A stretch of 64,000 nt of DNA. Source: Gavia stellata. Its lineage: Eukaryota > Chordata > Aves > Gaviiformes > Gaviidae. Shown in pieces: positions 40,431 through 64,000 of this stretch. Both the position numbers and the translations under genes were made by a program. The notes below the pieces were generated by a model. The model did not search any database and had not been told where the DNA came from. It worked only from the letters and a program-made list of their open reading frames with translations. The stretch spans positions 13,965,001 through 14,029,000 of the forward strand of contig NC_082611.1 of the NCBI RefSeq assembly GCF_030936135.1. Reading direction: 5' to 3'. How positions within the stretch are numbered: the stretch's first letter is position 1; every line of letters starts with the position of its first letter.

Positions 40431-40545
40431 GGTGTCCCGGAGGGAGTGCAGCCGCTGCCTGCATGGTCACTGCTCAACAACTGGCTGCAGGGGACCTGTC
40501 CTAAGAATATTCTACATATTGTGCGGGAGGAAATACTGCATAGTC

Positions 40546-40551
40546 AATAAA
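40546..40551 (+). terminator. CARHSP1: CARHSP1 proximal poly(A) signal
   Basis: AATAAA 116 bases after the stop codon, in the sequence GTCAATAAAGCAG. It would give a very short 3' UTR. A genomic A run about 40 bases downstream can also mislead oligo-dT priming. Confidence 0.5.
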
Positions 40552-41672
40552 GCAGAAGTAGGCCAAAATTACCATTTTTATGGCTGGCCTCAAAAAAAAA
40601 AAAAAGGCAATTCAGATGCTAATGAAAAAAATCTATTGTAATGTGTTTACAAAAACCATATTTTAAAGAGACCTAGTTTGTGTGCTTGGTGAAGGGGGGC
40701 AGGTTTGTTTTTTCTCTTATCTTGTGAACTGATTCCAGTAGATGCCCAGGGGAATCGGGGAGAGGTTTGAAGGAGAGCTCTTCTAGTGCAGACGGCCGTA
40801 GCAGAGGCACAACTCTGAGGCCCTGGAGGTGTGTGAGCACTGTGTTCCCTTTAGCTGCTCTTCTGTAGGGGTTGGAGTACGCTTATTGCCGATGACAGTG
40901 CCTGAATGCCTTGGCCTGAGACAGAGAGAGAGGTGTTGGTTGCTGCCATTTGTTTTCCTCATGGAAGGAAGTTTGCAAACAGGACAGCTGCTGCAGGGTG
41001 GAAAATCCCCGCCTGGTGGTTGTGCTCCGATGGCCGCGGCTGGGTGCCCTTCAGGTGCACCGCTTGCAAACTGCTTGTCTGTGTGTGTGTGTGGAATATT
41101 GTGGTTTTAAAGCCTGGATTGTTTGTGAATTTACTTAGGTGCCTTGATGGTTGATTAGCAACAGATTTCATAGGCCAGTATTAAAAAAGAAACAAAAAAA
41201 TCCAAACCAAACTTTAAAAAATTTGCTTCAAGGTAAGTGGTAGAAAGCTGTAGAGTAGTGGATACTTTATAGCCTCTGACTGTGTCTGAATTTAGACAAA
41301 GCTGAAGATTACCTTCTTGATTGCTTATAGTTGAATGTCTGCCATGGTATTTCACAGGGCAGGCAGAGTATCTGTACTTCTGAAAAGCAAGTTATATGCT
41401 GTTCAGATAAGCGTGTATAAAATACTGCGTGAGTTACTTAATAGGCTCAGCTGTCTCAGTGAAGTAGATTCTGCAGCTGTTTCCCTGGAAGACTTGCTTG
41501 GTAGGATGTGGTATGGTCACCCTTGCCCTGACTCTTCTCTGCCTGCAAGGTTTCATGTAGTTGTAGTGCAACCAAGTATCAGTTCTGTTCCTGTTTGCCT
41601 TCTACATCTTTCTTTCAAATGAAGCATTTTCCTCTATTATGTTCCCAGCAGTGGATTTTTATTGACTTTGCA

Positions 41673-41678
41673 AATAAA
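41673..41678 (+). terminator. CARHSP1: CARHSP1 middle poly(A) signal candidate
   Basis: AATAAA overlaps the start of a run of 18 A. Whether it is used is doubtful, because the A run itself creates the hexamer. Confidence 0.3.
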
Positions 41679-42021
41679 AAAAAAAAAAAAAAATGGCATG
41701 ATACTCTTCTGTTAGTTGTGTGAAACAGTAAAACTTCAGTTGCCTATTTGCAGTTTTAACATGAAATGTCTTAAGACTCTTTCACAGCAGGTGATCTGTT
41801 CCGAGATCTGACCTGGGGAGAGCACAGATGTACGGAGGTTAGTACTGCTGTGATGGCTTGTTTTACCTCAGCTGTACCTGTATTACAGTATAGTGTACGA
41901 CAGTGACCAGCCTGTAGCGGGGTTTTGGATTTTTGTTTAGTTTTTTATTAACCATAAGACTTGGTAGTTGTGGTTTTAACACTATCCAGCTTGTTGGAAT
42001 ATCACACACTGCTTTCTTTAC

Positions 42022-42027
42022 AATAAA
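42022..42027 (+). terminator. CARHSP1: CARHSP1 distal poly(A) signal
   Basis: AATAAA in TTTACAATAAATGC, followed within about 50 bases by T/G-rich sequence. It is the best candidate for the main 3' end. Confidence 0.6.
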
Positions 42028-42049
42028 TGCAACCATTATAATGCTTTAA

Positions 42050-43470
42050 CATGTCTTCAGTCCTGCTCTCTGCGTAGTTGGTGTTGAAGATGATTAGCAT
42101 GAAAGACAGAGGGAAATGCAGATGCCTGCATATGCACATCTGTATGATGGTATTTAAAAGGTTTTTAAAAAGCGTTGTAATATCAACTGACTGGCATTAC
42201 CAGAACAATTAGGGAGTTGCTTAATAGGTTAGTGTATAATATATACTACTACTTCTGTAAATACATTTATTTTCATTATATATTTAATATTAGCTATTAT
42301 TTATATTAACATATAGTAGGGGGTAACAGGGAGGGATAGCATAGCCTGGCCATTTCAGCTGAAACTTGGGGCAGGAAGGCCAGAACATTTCAGAAGGGGC
42401 TCCCGAGACAGAGCAGCCAGTATTCAGAAATGTTGCAGCAAAGGTTTAGCCAGGCTTCAGGGGATGGGACCCAAGGAAGGGTTGTCCCTGCCCTGTTTGT
42501 TTCAACTAACACTAGAGAAAGTAAGGAAGTTGGAAGTAAGGGACCAGGCACTGTGGGTTGCTTTGCTGCTTGTTTTTTCTCCCCTCAGAGAGACAAGACT
42601 GTTTGCTTCTCATCTGTTGGCATGAGAGGCAGAAGATAAACCTTAGCTATTGGCAATGGCCGTGCAAGACTGACTAGCAAGCCTTTGAGATTTGAACATA
42701 TGCAGGTATGTGCACACAGATGATTGATTGTTATTTGAGGCTGAAAACAAATCTGGGTTTGGTCCTGCACAGGATGTTTTGCATAGGTAACTTTCTGCAA
42801 ATACAGGAAACAACCATGCAGTAACATAACCAAATAATCAGATACATGGCATATGTGTACACACAAAGCAGCAGGTATTAAAATGTGGCCATCTTTAAAG
42901 AGCCTTCCTGCACTACAGATGGTTCTGGTCCAAAGTCTGCTCCCATTAAAATAGTTGAAGTGGAATTACCCTATGGAAGTAGGCATATGAGAAAGGTGTT
43001 AGAAGACAAGATAGTGCTGATGCATGAGAGGATCACAGCTCCCCCTTCTTTTTTGTAAGCCCTCTTGGGGATTTTGGTTTGTACACAAAGATTGTATTCT
43101 GCCCTTTTTTACTGCCTAAGTGTGACATAAACTTGGAATTGGAAAGATTCAAGTCAATCATTTCTTTGTACAGACAGGCAGCATACAACAGGTCTGCTTT
43201 ACATATTTTATTTGCCAAAATGACAAATTGAAATAGTAATTTTTCATGATAAAATGAGATTTGGTTCTCCTTTTAGTAAATTAAACCGTTCATATACAAG
43301 ATTACTTTCCTAACGCCAGATGAGAGAAGCAATATTAGTAGTTACGCTGATTGTCATGCTTCAGCTTGAATTTTAATAGCAACATTTTTCTTAGTACTAA
43401 AATCTCATCTACCCTTAATGTCTTAACAGGAAAATCAGAAATGTAATTTTGCTACGATGCTCAAGTTGTT
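42050..43470. other. Intergenic gap between convergent CARHSP1 and PMM2
   Basis: About 1.4 kb with no gene recognised. A very AT-rich stretch lies at 42228-42320. A TTTATT at 43207-43212 (AATAAA on the minus strand) could be a more distal PMM2 poly(A) signal. Confidence 0.5.
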
Positions 43471-43474
43471 TTAA

Positions 43475-43921
43475 TTAATTTTAATAATTTCTTTATTTTT
43501 TAGATTTAAAAACAGTCTGCAAAAAGTGTAGGTACCATGCATTGGCAAAGCAACTGTACCGAGGAGGTAACTTTAGCACCAGCTGGTCCAGCCTTTCCAG
43601 TGGTGGTAGACTCGATGCACCTTCTGACCCTGAGATCAGGGACTTCTGGCTCAGTTCTACCTCTCCACCCCCAGAAAGAAATAAAACCTGTTTTTTTACG
43701 CATCTTCCAGTTTTAAACAAGAAAATCCCAACTGTCTTATAATTCATATCTTTATAGCATAAGGTAGTATTTAAAAAAACACTCAAAAATGTTCGTCTTT
43801 TAAATAGCAGCTTCCCTTCTGTAATGACTGACCAATTACAAAAACAATACAGAATGAAGGAAGATGTTTTGAGTTACTAAGCTGTCTTAACCGTTCTGTA
43901 AGTGTGAATTCTAGAAGTCTT
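43475..43921 (-). other. PMM2: PMM2 3' UTR
   Basis: It runs from the stop codon to about 17 bases past a minus-strand AATAAA at 43497-43492. Open frames within it look like chance. The true end could lie further on, near the signal at 43212-43207. Confidence 0.55.
43492..43497 (-). terminator. PMM2: PMM2 poly(A) signal
   Basis: AATAAA on the minus strand (TTTATT on plus) about 425 bases after the stop codon. Confidence 0.5.
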
Positions 43922-51518
<7,597 letters not shown>

Positions 51519-51671
51519 GGCGCCCGGCCGGGGCAGCGGAACCGGAAGCGGAAGCGGAGCCGCGCGCTCCCGCCGCGGGGGACGCCGGGAAGTGGGGGAT
51601 GCCGCCCCTTCCCGTCGTGCCGCGCGGCGGCCGGACGTTGCGGCGCGGCCGCGCGCTCGGACGGCGGAGCC

Positions 51672-51680
51672 ATGGCGGCG
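51672..51680 (+). CDS. TMEM186: TMEM186 exon 1 (coding part, three codons)
   Basis: ATGGCGGCG followed by the donor GTAAGC. Frame 0 joins to GCT AGG CTC at 52716. The human protein also begins MAA. Confidence 0.8.
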
Positions 51681-53465
51681 GTAAGCGGCGCGGGCCGCGG
51701 CTCCGGGCGGGCGGGGGGCTCTGCCGCCGGGGAGGGGGCGCGGCGACCCCGCGGGGCAGGGGCTGTCCCCTCCTTTCCGTCCGGGGTGAGCGGTGCCGCC
51801 CGGGAGGCGCCGGCAGCACGTCTGGGCCGCGAGCGGCTGCGGCCGCCTCAGCGGCGAGCGGGGGGCGCCCGCGCGCGGCGCCTGACGGCCGAGGGAGGGG
51901 TCACGCGCGGCGCCCAACGGCCGGGCCGCCCCCGCGGGAGCGCCGGGCCGGCGGGGGGGGGCGGGCCGGGCACGGGGGAGGCGCCGCCGCAAGGGCCGGG
52001 GCTGGCCGGGCGCCGCGGGCCGCAGCGTCGTTGCTCGCCGCCTTCATCTGCCCGCGACGGCTGCCGGTGGCCACCCCCGGAGGCAGGTTCGGGAGCGATG
52101 GCGTCCCGGGGCCTGAGTCCGTGACCGTTGCTCTCCGCTCAGCGGCGCGGCCTTCTCCGGGCAGGAGCGCCAGCCGTGTGCTGCAGCGTGAGGGCGGCCC
52201 AGAAGTTCCCTTTCTTCCTTGTGTCTTCCGTTGTCCCGCACGTTCCTCGTGGCTGGTCCCTCTTTCGGTGCTAGCCGTGCTCTCCCCTTCCCCGTCCCTA
52301 GTCCGCTTGTTCCCGTTTCCCTAACGTTCTTACTTCAGTGGTTATTCAGCATTCCGTCATTTCACTGGCTGGCAGCCCCAGGTTCTCTGCCCGCTTTGCT
52401 TAGAAGCGACCCGTAGTGCTGGTGTTTGCACTTTGATGTTGCTCAAAGCAAGAGAGAGGCAGGGGACGGCCATAAGGTTACGTTCAGTACGCTGACTTTG
52501 ATACTGGCTACGTTATCAAAAGTATGTATGTTCCCTGCCAGCACGAATACCAGTTTCCTGACATAACGCTCCTTTTAAGTATAAGGTTACAGTGAGCTGG
52601 GGTGGGGAGGCTTATGCTTACTGTCTTCGGGTGCCTGAGGAACAGATGCTGAGCTGAATGTGGTTGGGTTATAAAGAAGACTCAAATGTTGATCTGTGGG
52701 AATATTTCCTTGTAGGCTAGGCTCTGCGGAATTAGGACTAAAGTCTGCATGGCACCATCTCCTGGGAGATGTCTACAAAATGAGCTCTGGACAAGGTCAT
52801 GGAAAAAGGAAGGTGCTCACCCACTCCGTTTTTTTGGTACGTGGGAGCATTTGCAGGCACAAAACTGGCGTGTTAATGGTGGTGTTAGTTATCTTGGGAG
52901 TCAGCGAGAACCATCTGTGTGTCTGTGCCATTCGGCCCCTGCTGCTGTGGTCCAACAAAAGGCTGTGGATGAGAAAACAGAAGAGTTCAAACTGGTCTAC
53001 AGGTTTCCAGGGATTAAGTACTGCAGGGTACTGTCCAGACTGAAGCTGTTACAGACTGCCACCACCGTGGTCATGCTGCCTCCCATCTGCTACCTCTATC
53101 TGCAAGAGCAGGTCTCTCAGAATATCCTCTTGTACACAGCTGGCATCACGCTCTTTGCTGGTGCAATGTTGTATGGTATGAGCTACTTTTTCAGACGAAT
53201 TATTGGATTAATCTACTTAAATGAAACCGGCCGTACTGTCAAAGTGGCCCACTTGACGTTCTGGGGAAGACGGAATGACATTTACTGTCCCATAGAGACA
53301 GTGATGACTTTGGATGAAGCTGGAGATAGCAAGGGGGAGCTACTTCTCCAGTTCAGACGGTATAATAGTACAGATATTTTATATTTTACAATTAAGTTTG
53401 GCCAGATTGTAGACAGACAGAAATTTACTCAAATATTTGGAGAATTTAAGGGATACAGCAGCTAA
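51672..53465 (+). CDS. TMEM186: Transmembrane protein 186, complete coding sequence in 2 exons
   Basis: Joining 51672-51680 and 52716-53465 gives 252 residues (human 213). It is an inner mitochondrial membrane protein and, in human cells, a member of the MCIA complex that assembles respiratory complex I. The conserved part starts near residue 95 (FKLVYRFPGIKYCRVLSRLK). Hydrophobic segments lie at about 115-133 (LLQTATTVVMLPPICYLYL) and 140-161, followed by RRIIGLIYLNETG, VAHLTFWGRRNDIYCPIE and a C-terminal FTQIFGEFKG. Residues 1-90 are poorly conserved, rich in Arg, Lys and Trp with few acids early on, which fits a mitochondrial presequence. Exon 1 adds only MAA; the ATG has a good context (GCCATGG). 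Met15 at 52749 is an alternative start. Confidence 0.92.
51681..52715 (+). other. TMEM186: TMEM186 intron 1
   Basis: 1.0 kb, GTAAGC to TTGTAG. The first 430 bases are CpG island; the rest shows nothing notable. Confidence 0.8.
52716..53465 (+). CDS. TMEM186: TMEM186 exon 2, with stop
   Basis: Acceptor CCTTGTAG ends at 52715. The frame is open to TAA at 53463-53465 and carries all the conserved protein, including both membrane segments. Confidence 0.93.
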   Translation, partial: ARLCGIRTKVCMAPSPGRCLQNELWTRSWKKEGAHPLRFFGTWEHLQAQNWRVNGGVSYLGSQREPSVCLCHSAPAAVVQQKAVDEKTEEFKLVYRFPGIKYCRVLSRLKLLQTATTVVMLPPICYLYLQEQVSQNILLYTAGITLFAGAMLYGMSYFFRRIIGLIYLNETGRTVKVAHLTFWGRRNDIYCPIETVMTLDEAGDSKGELLLQFRRYNSTDILYFTIKFGQIVDRQKFTQIFGEFKGYSS

Positions 53466-54205
53466 TTTGCAGTGATCTTCCTTCTTGCATGTTCATTGTG
53501 CTTATTCTTCTGTGAAGTTTAATTAGTTTACCAAAATGCCGTACTTCTATCATTCTCCTGTGCAAAGCCTGCTGGTAAGTGCACTTAGTGTAGAAAGTAG
53601 AAATGGTAAAGAATAGTCCACTGGATTAAATGTCTTTGCAGCTTGTTTAAGGTGTGAGCAGCACCTCTTCCGTGTTGGATACGGTGGTGTGCACGGTGCA
53701 CTATCACCAGCAGTTCCCAGTCTAAACCGTCCTACTCAGCATGTGCAGTGGGAGGCCAAATCACTGAAGTTGATGCTGTTTCAGCTGGCCTCTCAGGTTG
53801 CTGTTGAACGGGAAAAACTCGTGAAGTGAGATGCAGTAACTCTGCCAGAACATCCTCACTTTAAATTCATTGTTTTAGTGGATTTTAGGTTGACTGGGAA
53901 GCCTCTTGAAATTAAAACTTGTCTCATACGTAGTTATGATAAATAATGCTGGATGTCAGAGAGATACACACTCATGCGTTAATGGAATTGAGATAACTGG
54001 GAAGAGTGGTATATAATGCTGTGTAAGGCGTGTGGGGTCTCTTGGCAAGGTCTCCCAGGATGTGAACATAACTGGGCAAAACAAGGGCATGGTGTGTGTT
54101 GCAAGGCACAGTGACAGTTCAGCTGTAAGTTACAGACTGGGACAGCATTTCAGCAGCCTCTCGTAGAAATTGCTTTCCCACTGGAATAAAGGAGAAACAT
54201 ACCTG
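53466..54205 (+). other. TMEM186: TMEM186 3' UTR
   Basis: It runs from the stop codon to about 15 bases past the AATAAA at 54185. It could be longer, because another AATAAA lies at 54872. Confidence 0.6.
54185..54190 (+). terminator. TMEM186: TMEM186 poly(A) signal
   Basis: AATAAA in CTGGAATAAAGGAG, followed by T/G-rich sequence. Confidence 0.6.
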
Positions 54206-54214
54206 AACTCTGGT

Positions 54215-55265
54215 GCTGTGAATTACAGGGACAGTCTGTGATCCTTTGTTCAGTTTGGATCCTAATGATCATCTGAAAATTTGGAACTACTTGTCCTTCT
54301 TTGCATATATTCATGTTTGTTTTGTATGTATGAATGACATTTAATCAATGCTGTAACACCTGAGTTGCAAAAACTTCAGTAAACGTTACCAAAAATTATC
54401 TTAGACTATGTGAATTAAGCAGACTCCTGTAAAGGTTACCATATAGCCTGGAAAATAAGTCATCCTGATGTGGTTACTGATTTGGGCATATTTTAATATC
54501 AAAAGCTCTGTTGTTAAATACCCTTTGCACTCCCTACTCCCCCAATCTGGCCTTACCTAAAATGAAAAGAAAAAAAGTAAGACACCTAAAAGCTATGTTG
54601 AATTAAGGCTGAAAATATGTGTACTTTGTATCTATCTATCTGTTGAACTTGCAGGGTTGATCACCTCAGCACCTGTGTCTGTGAAGGACAGTGATCTTAC
54701 TCTGTAGTGTTAGTGCGATTCCTCCTTTTCCAAAACCTCAGCAGGAAAGAGGAACCCGAGAAAGAATCACACCTGATGACTTGTAACATGTAAAACTTTT
54801 TTTGAATTGTCAGAAGTAAGTTAACTCCTTACACTGCTCTTCTAGCTGTTATTTCATTTGAAACAATGGCAAATAAACCCACCCTCACCAACAGAGATAT
54901 TTGGAGTGTCTTCTCCCTGTTTCTTCCTCATGCATATTGAAACCTCTGTCTCTTGGTGGATCAGCAGATGCAGGTAAGTAAAATTGCCATTTAAGTGCAT
55001 GGGCTAATCCTGATTTACTAGTTACTCGTGTTGAACTTTTCCTAACGGGGGCTCCACTATTTTAAATTTTGGCTAATACTGTGTGGTACAGCACTATCAA
55101 AGGGAAAAGAAAGAGAAACGTTCCTTGGCTTAAACACCATGGCAGCAAAATACAGTGGGCTGTATGCATACAGCATGTTCTTTGGAGGCTTAACTTCGTA
55201 ATAATCTACTTAATACGCACTAATGATTCAGTTTAGGCATGCACTAGGTGTAAAATAAAAATCCC
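54215..55265. other. Intergenic gap between convergent TMEM186 and ABAT
   Basis: About 1 kb with no gene recognised. A short TATC run lies near 54630. Confidence 0.5.
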
Positions 55266-55288
55266 TGGAGAAGTTCAATTATAAATAT

Positions 55289-55294
55289 TTTATT
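55289..55294 (-). terminator. ABAT: ABAT distal poly(A) signal candidate
   Basis: AATAAA on the minus strand (TTTATT on plus), 2.1 kb after the stop codon. Confidence 0.45.
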
Positions 55295-56934
55295 TAAGAA
55301 TATTGATTACACATGAGATGTCATTTTTCATGAATCTGTGTACAGTTACTAGTTACACTATGAAGTGTAGTTAAGTATTTGTTTAAACATTTATTTGGCA
55401 CTGTCCACAGTATGCTGTAAACAATATTAACTTCATATGCTTCAGCTGCAGTGCTTTCTATGAATTCTCTAACATGATTTCATCAACATGTTGTACACAA
55501 TTATACAGTTACTGAGTGTCAGTAAAAATTATAAAAACACCTAGAGTATTCATCATAAAAGTGAAGATGTGGTAAGACTTCAAATTACTGGACCTTTGCT
55601 TCTGTAAAAGTACAAGACTTGCTAGAGACATTTACTAAAACTACTGCACTGATATGCTTAACAAACTAATTCCCAAAATATTGTCAAATACAGTTCTTGG
55701 TTTGACTTGCCTCTTGCTGATAATACGCTTACGAGGACGGCAATGACAGTGAGGTTTTGTTGAACACCAGTTCATCAGTCCTTCCCCCAGATTTCTACAA
55801 CCTCTGTTCAAAAACCTGCTCAGATTCTGACCAGCTGGTACCAGAATTCTGGTTTCTGCAGAGAGGTTTACAGAAATCCCAGTATTTTTCAGCTAGCAGA
55901 AGTGAGTGTACTTGAGTTTCCCAATACCAGCACTCAAAAAATAAAACAGGGAAAACCATGACTATTAACACTTCCCAAAGCAGGTAAGAAACCTTTCACA
56001 TTTTGGTAGCTGTATTAAACATGTAAGTCTTAACTGCTCTGTCTCTTATTACGTACTTAAAAATTGTGGTCAGGTCCTAATAGGGCAACTGTAAAGTCCA
56101 CTGTGGTCCCTGGTTTTTGGTGCACAACATAAAGTTAAACTTCGTAAGCAAAATCTAGATGCTTGCTAGCCAAGAAAAAGAAAAAAAAAAGGCACCAGAT
56201 GTAGTTCAAGTCAGCCTGAAGCAAACAGCAAAGGGTACATAGTGATGAGACATCCAAAACAATTCTCTGGAGAGAAACAAATTCATGAACTGTTGACACT
56301 TTTTGATCCTGTGGCTTTCTAGAAGATCTCTGAAGTATCAATGACTCAGAATTAACTATTAGAACAAAACCAGAATTACTTTGCATTATAAATGTGCAAT
56401 TAGGACTAGGCCTTCACTGTATTGGCTCTGATGTCAGGTAATGGCTAAGGTCAAGCAACTTGGCTGCAGTTTAACAAAACCTCAAGTATTCGTGTAGAAC
56501 TTGCAATAGACAAATTAATGGCTATGGTGTGTTATGGGCAAATGGTAAAATAATCTCAAATCATTCTAGATGGCTGACAGAGGTGGAAATAGTGTGCCTC
56601 ACATGAGTCTCTAAGCTTTGTCAAATTACGTACTTCAGGGTACAGTTTTCTCTGTACAAGTCTAATTGTAAGAGAAGTCAAAAGTTTTAAAATCCAGGAT
56701 GAGGAAGAAAGTACAACTACTTCAGTTCCACTTACAGCGCTGCACACATGGCTGAGTGCAGTAGTGCCTCTGAAGCAGTGTGTGTAGGCTGAAGGCTGGG
56801 CAGAGGGTAGCTGATGGCGTCCTGAGCCAGTTGGTGTGGCAGACATCTGTGTTCAGGGGAATAAAGCTGGAAGTTATTCTGTATAATACTGTACTTGGCA
56901 GTGGTGGAAAGCAGAGCTTTCCCTAAACACCTAT

Positions 56935-56940
56935 TTTATT
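56935..56940 (-). terminator. ABAT: ABAT proximal poly(A) signal candidate
   Basis: AATAAA on the minus strand, about 440 bases after the stop codon. Confidence 0.4.
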
Positions 56941-57381
56941 CCAGCTACCATTAGAGAATGGCACTTCCTGTATGGCAGGCAGGCGGCTTTAAGTGTTACG
57001 CCATACTTGCTGCTGCTTCTGGATGCAAGAGTAAATCTAGTGGGATTACCTGTGAAACGGACTGTACCAGCTCATATTTAGACAGTCAAATAGTCAGGGC
57101 CATGAATGTAGAGAGGGCTCTGCAATTAAAATGACCCAAGCCAGAAGATGGAGGGCCACAGCTTCTACAAACGCACAGTGTGGGACAGCTGCATGTACCT
57201 GCTGGTGACCAGTACCAATGCTCTGCCTGGGCCGAGTTTGCATGGAGCAGCTTGCCTTGGGCAGGATTACAGAGAACACAAACCTTAGTTTATGACTTTA
57301 CACTTATCTTGTAAGTAGAGAAGACATGAATTAATGCAAACTAATTTCATCATCAGCTGTTCGGTGCAAGGGAACGGCTTT

Positions 57382-64000
<6,619 letters not shown>

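Larger units (their letters stand above)
40431..42045 (+). other. CARHSP1: CARHSP1 3' UTR
   Basis: It runs from the stop codon to a likely end about 20 bases past the AATAAA at 42022. Two earlier signals (40546 and 41673) would give shorter forms. It contains an A13 run near 40590, a TG run at 41079-41093 and an A18 run at 41676-41693. The length is an inference from the signals. Confidence 0.6.
55270..57381 (-). other. ABAT: ABAT 3' UTR
   Basis: It runs from the stop codon to the most distal clear AATAAA on the minus strand (55294-55289), giving about 2.1 kb. Other AATAAA hexamers at 56940-56935 and 55395-55390 could give shorter forms. Long ABAT 3' UTRs are known in mammals; the extent here is inferred. 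Confidence 0.5.

Noticed and set aside
41676-41693. A18 tract after AATAAA as a sign of a processed retrocopy
   Set aside because: No target-site duplication or coding relic is seen upstream. It lies within the likely CARHSP1 3' UTR.
42228-42320. AT-rich stretch as a replication or matrix-attachment element
   Set aside because: Base composition alone is not enough to support such a call.

Overview
The window is a stretch of vertebrate nuclear DNA, most likely from a bird. The genes have many exons and GT-AG introns. The only interspersed repeats I recognise are old CR1-clade LINE fragments. There are two CpG islands and no Alu, L1 or other mammalian repeats. Gene order (CARHSP1, PMM2, TMEM186, ABAT) matches the block on human 16p13.2. 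Exon ends were placed by hand from reading frame, splice consensus and remembered human proteins; nothing was aligned by computer.

Layout: 1-4600 is the flank upstream of CARHSP1, with no gene seen. 4600-5200 is a CpG island holding the promoter and noncoding exon 1 of CARHSP1 (+). A 19.3 kb intron follows, then coding exons at 24259-24431, 27410-27532 and 40268-40430 (152 aa). Its 3' UTR has three poly(A) signals, the last at 42022. PMM2 lies on the minus strand, from 51518 down to 43922, in eight coding exons (248 aa). TMEM186 (+) starts 153 bp from the PMM2 start codon inside a shared CpG island, with coding exons at 51672-51680 and 52716-53465 (252 aa). ABAT (-) is cut by the window edge; its last five coding exons (228 aa, human residues 273-500) lie between 62540 and 57382, and its 3' UTR may run to about 55270.

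The genes form two convergent pairs (CARHSP1/PMM2 and TMEM186/ABAT) joined by one divergent promoter (PMM2/TMEM186). The products act separately: an RNA-binding cold-shock protein, a phosphomannomutase for glycosylation, a mitochondrial complex I assembly factor, and the mitochondrial GABA transaminase.

I found no undescribed biological system. The points most worth a second look are an apparent GC-AG intron in PMM2, the compact divergent promoter, a 93-bp-period duplication beside PMM2 exon 6, and three previously unlabelled CR1 LINE relics in CARHSP1 introns. One relic keeps recognisable reverse-transcriptase motifs.
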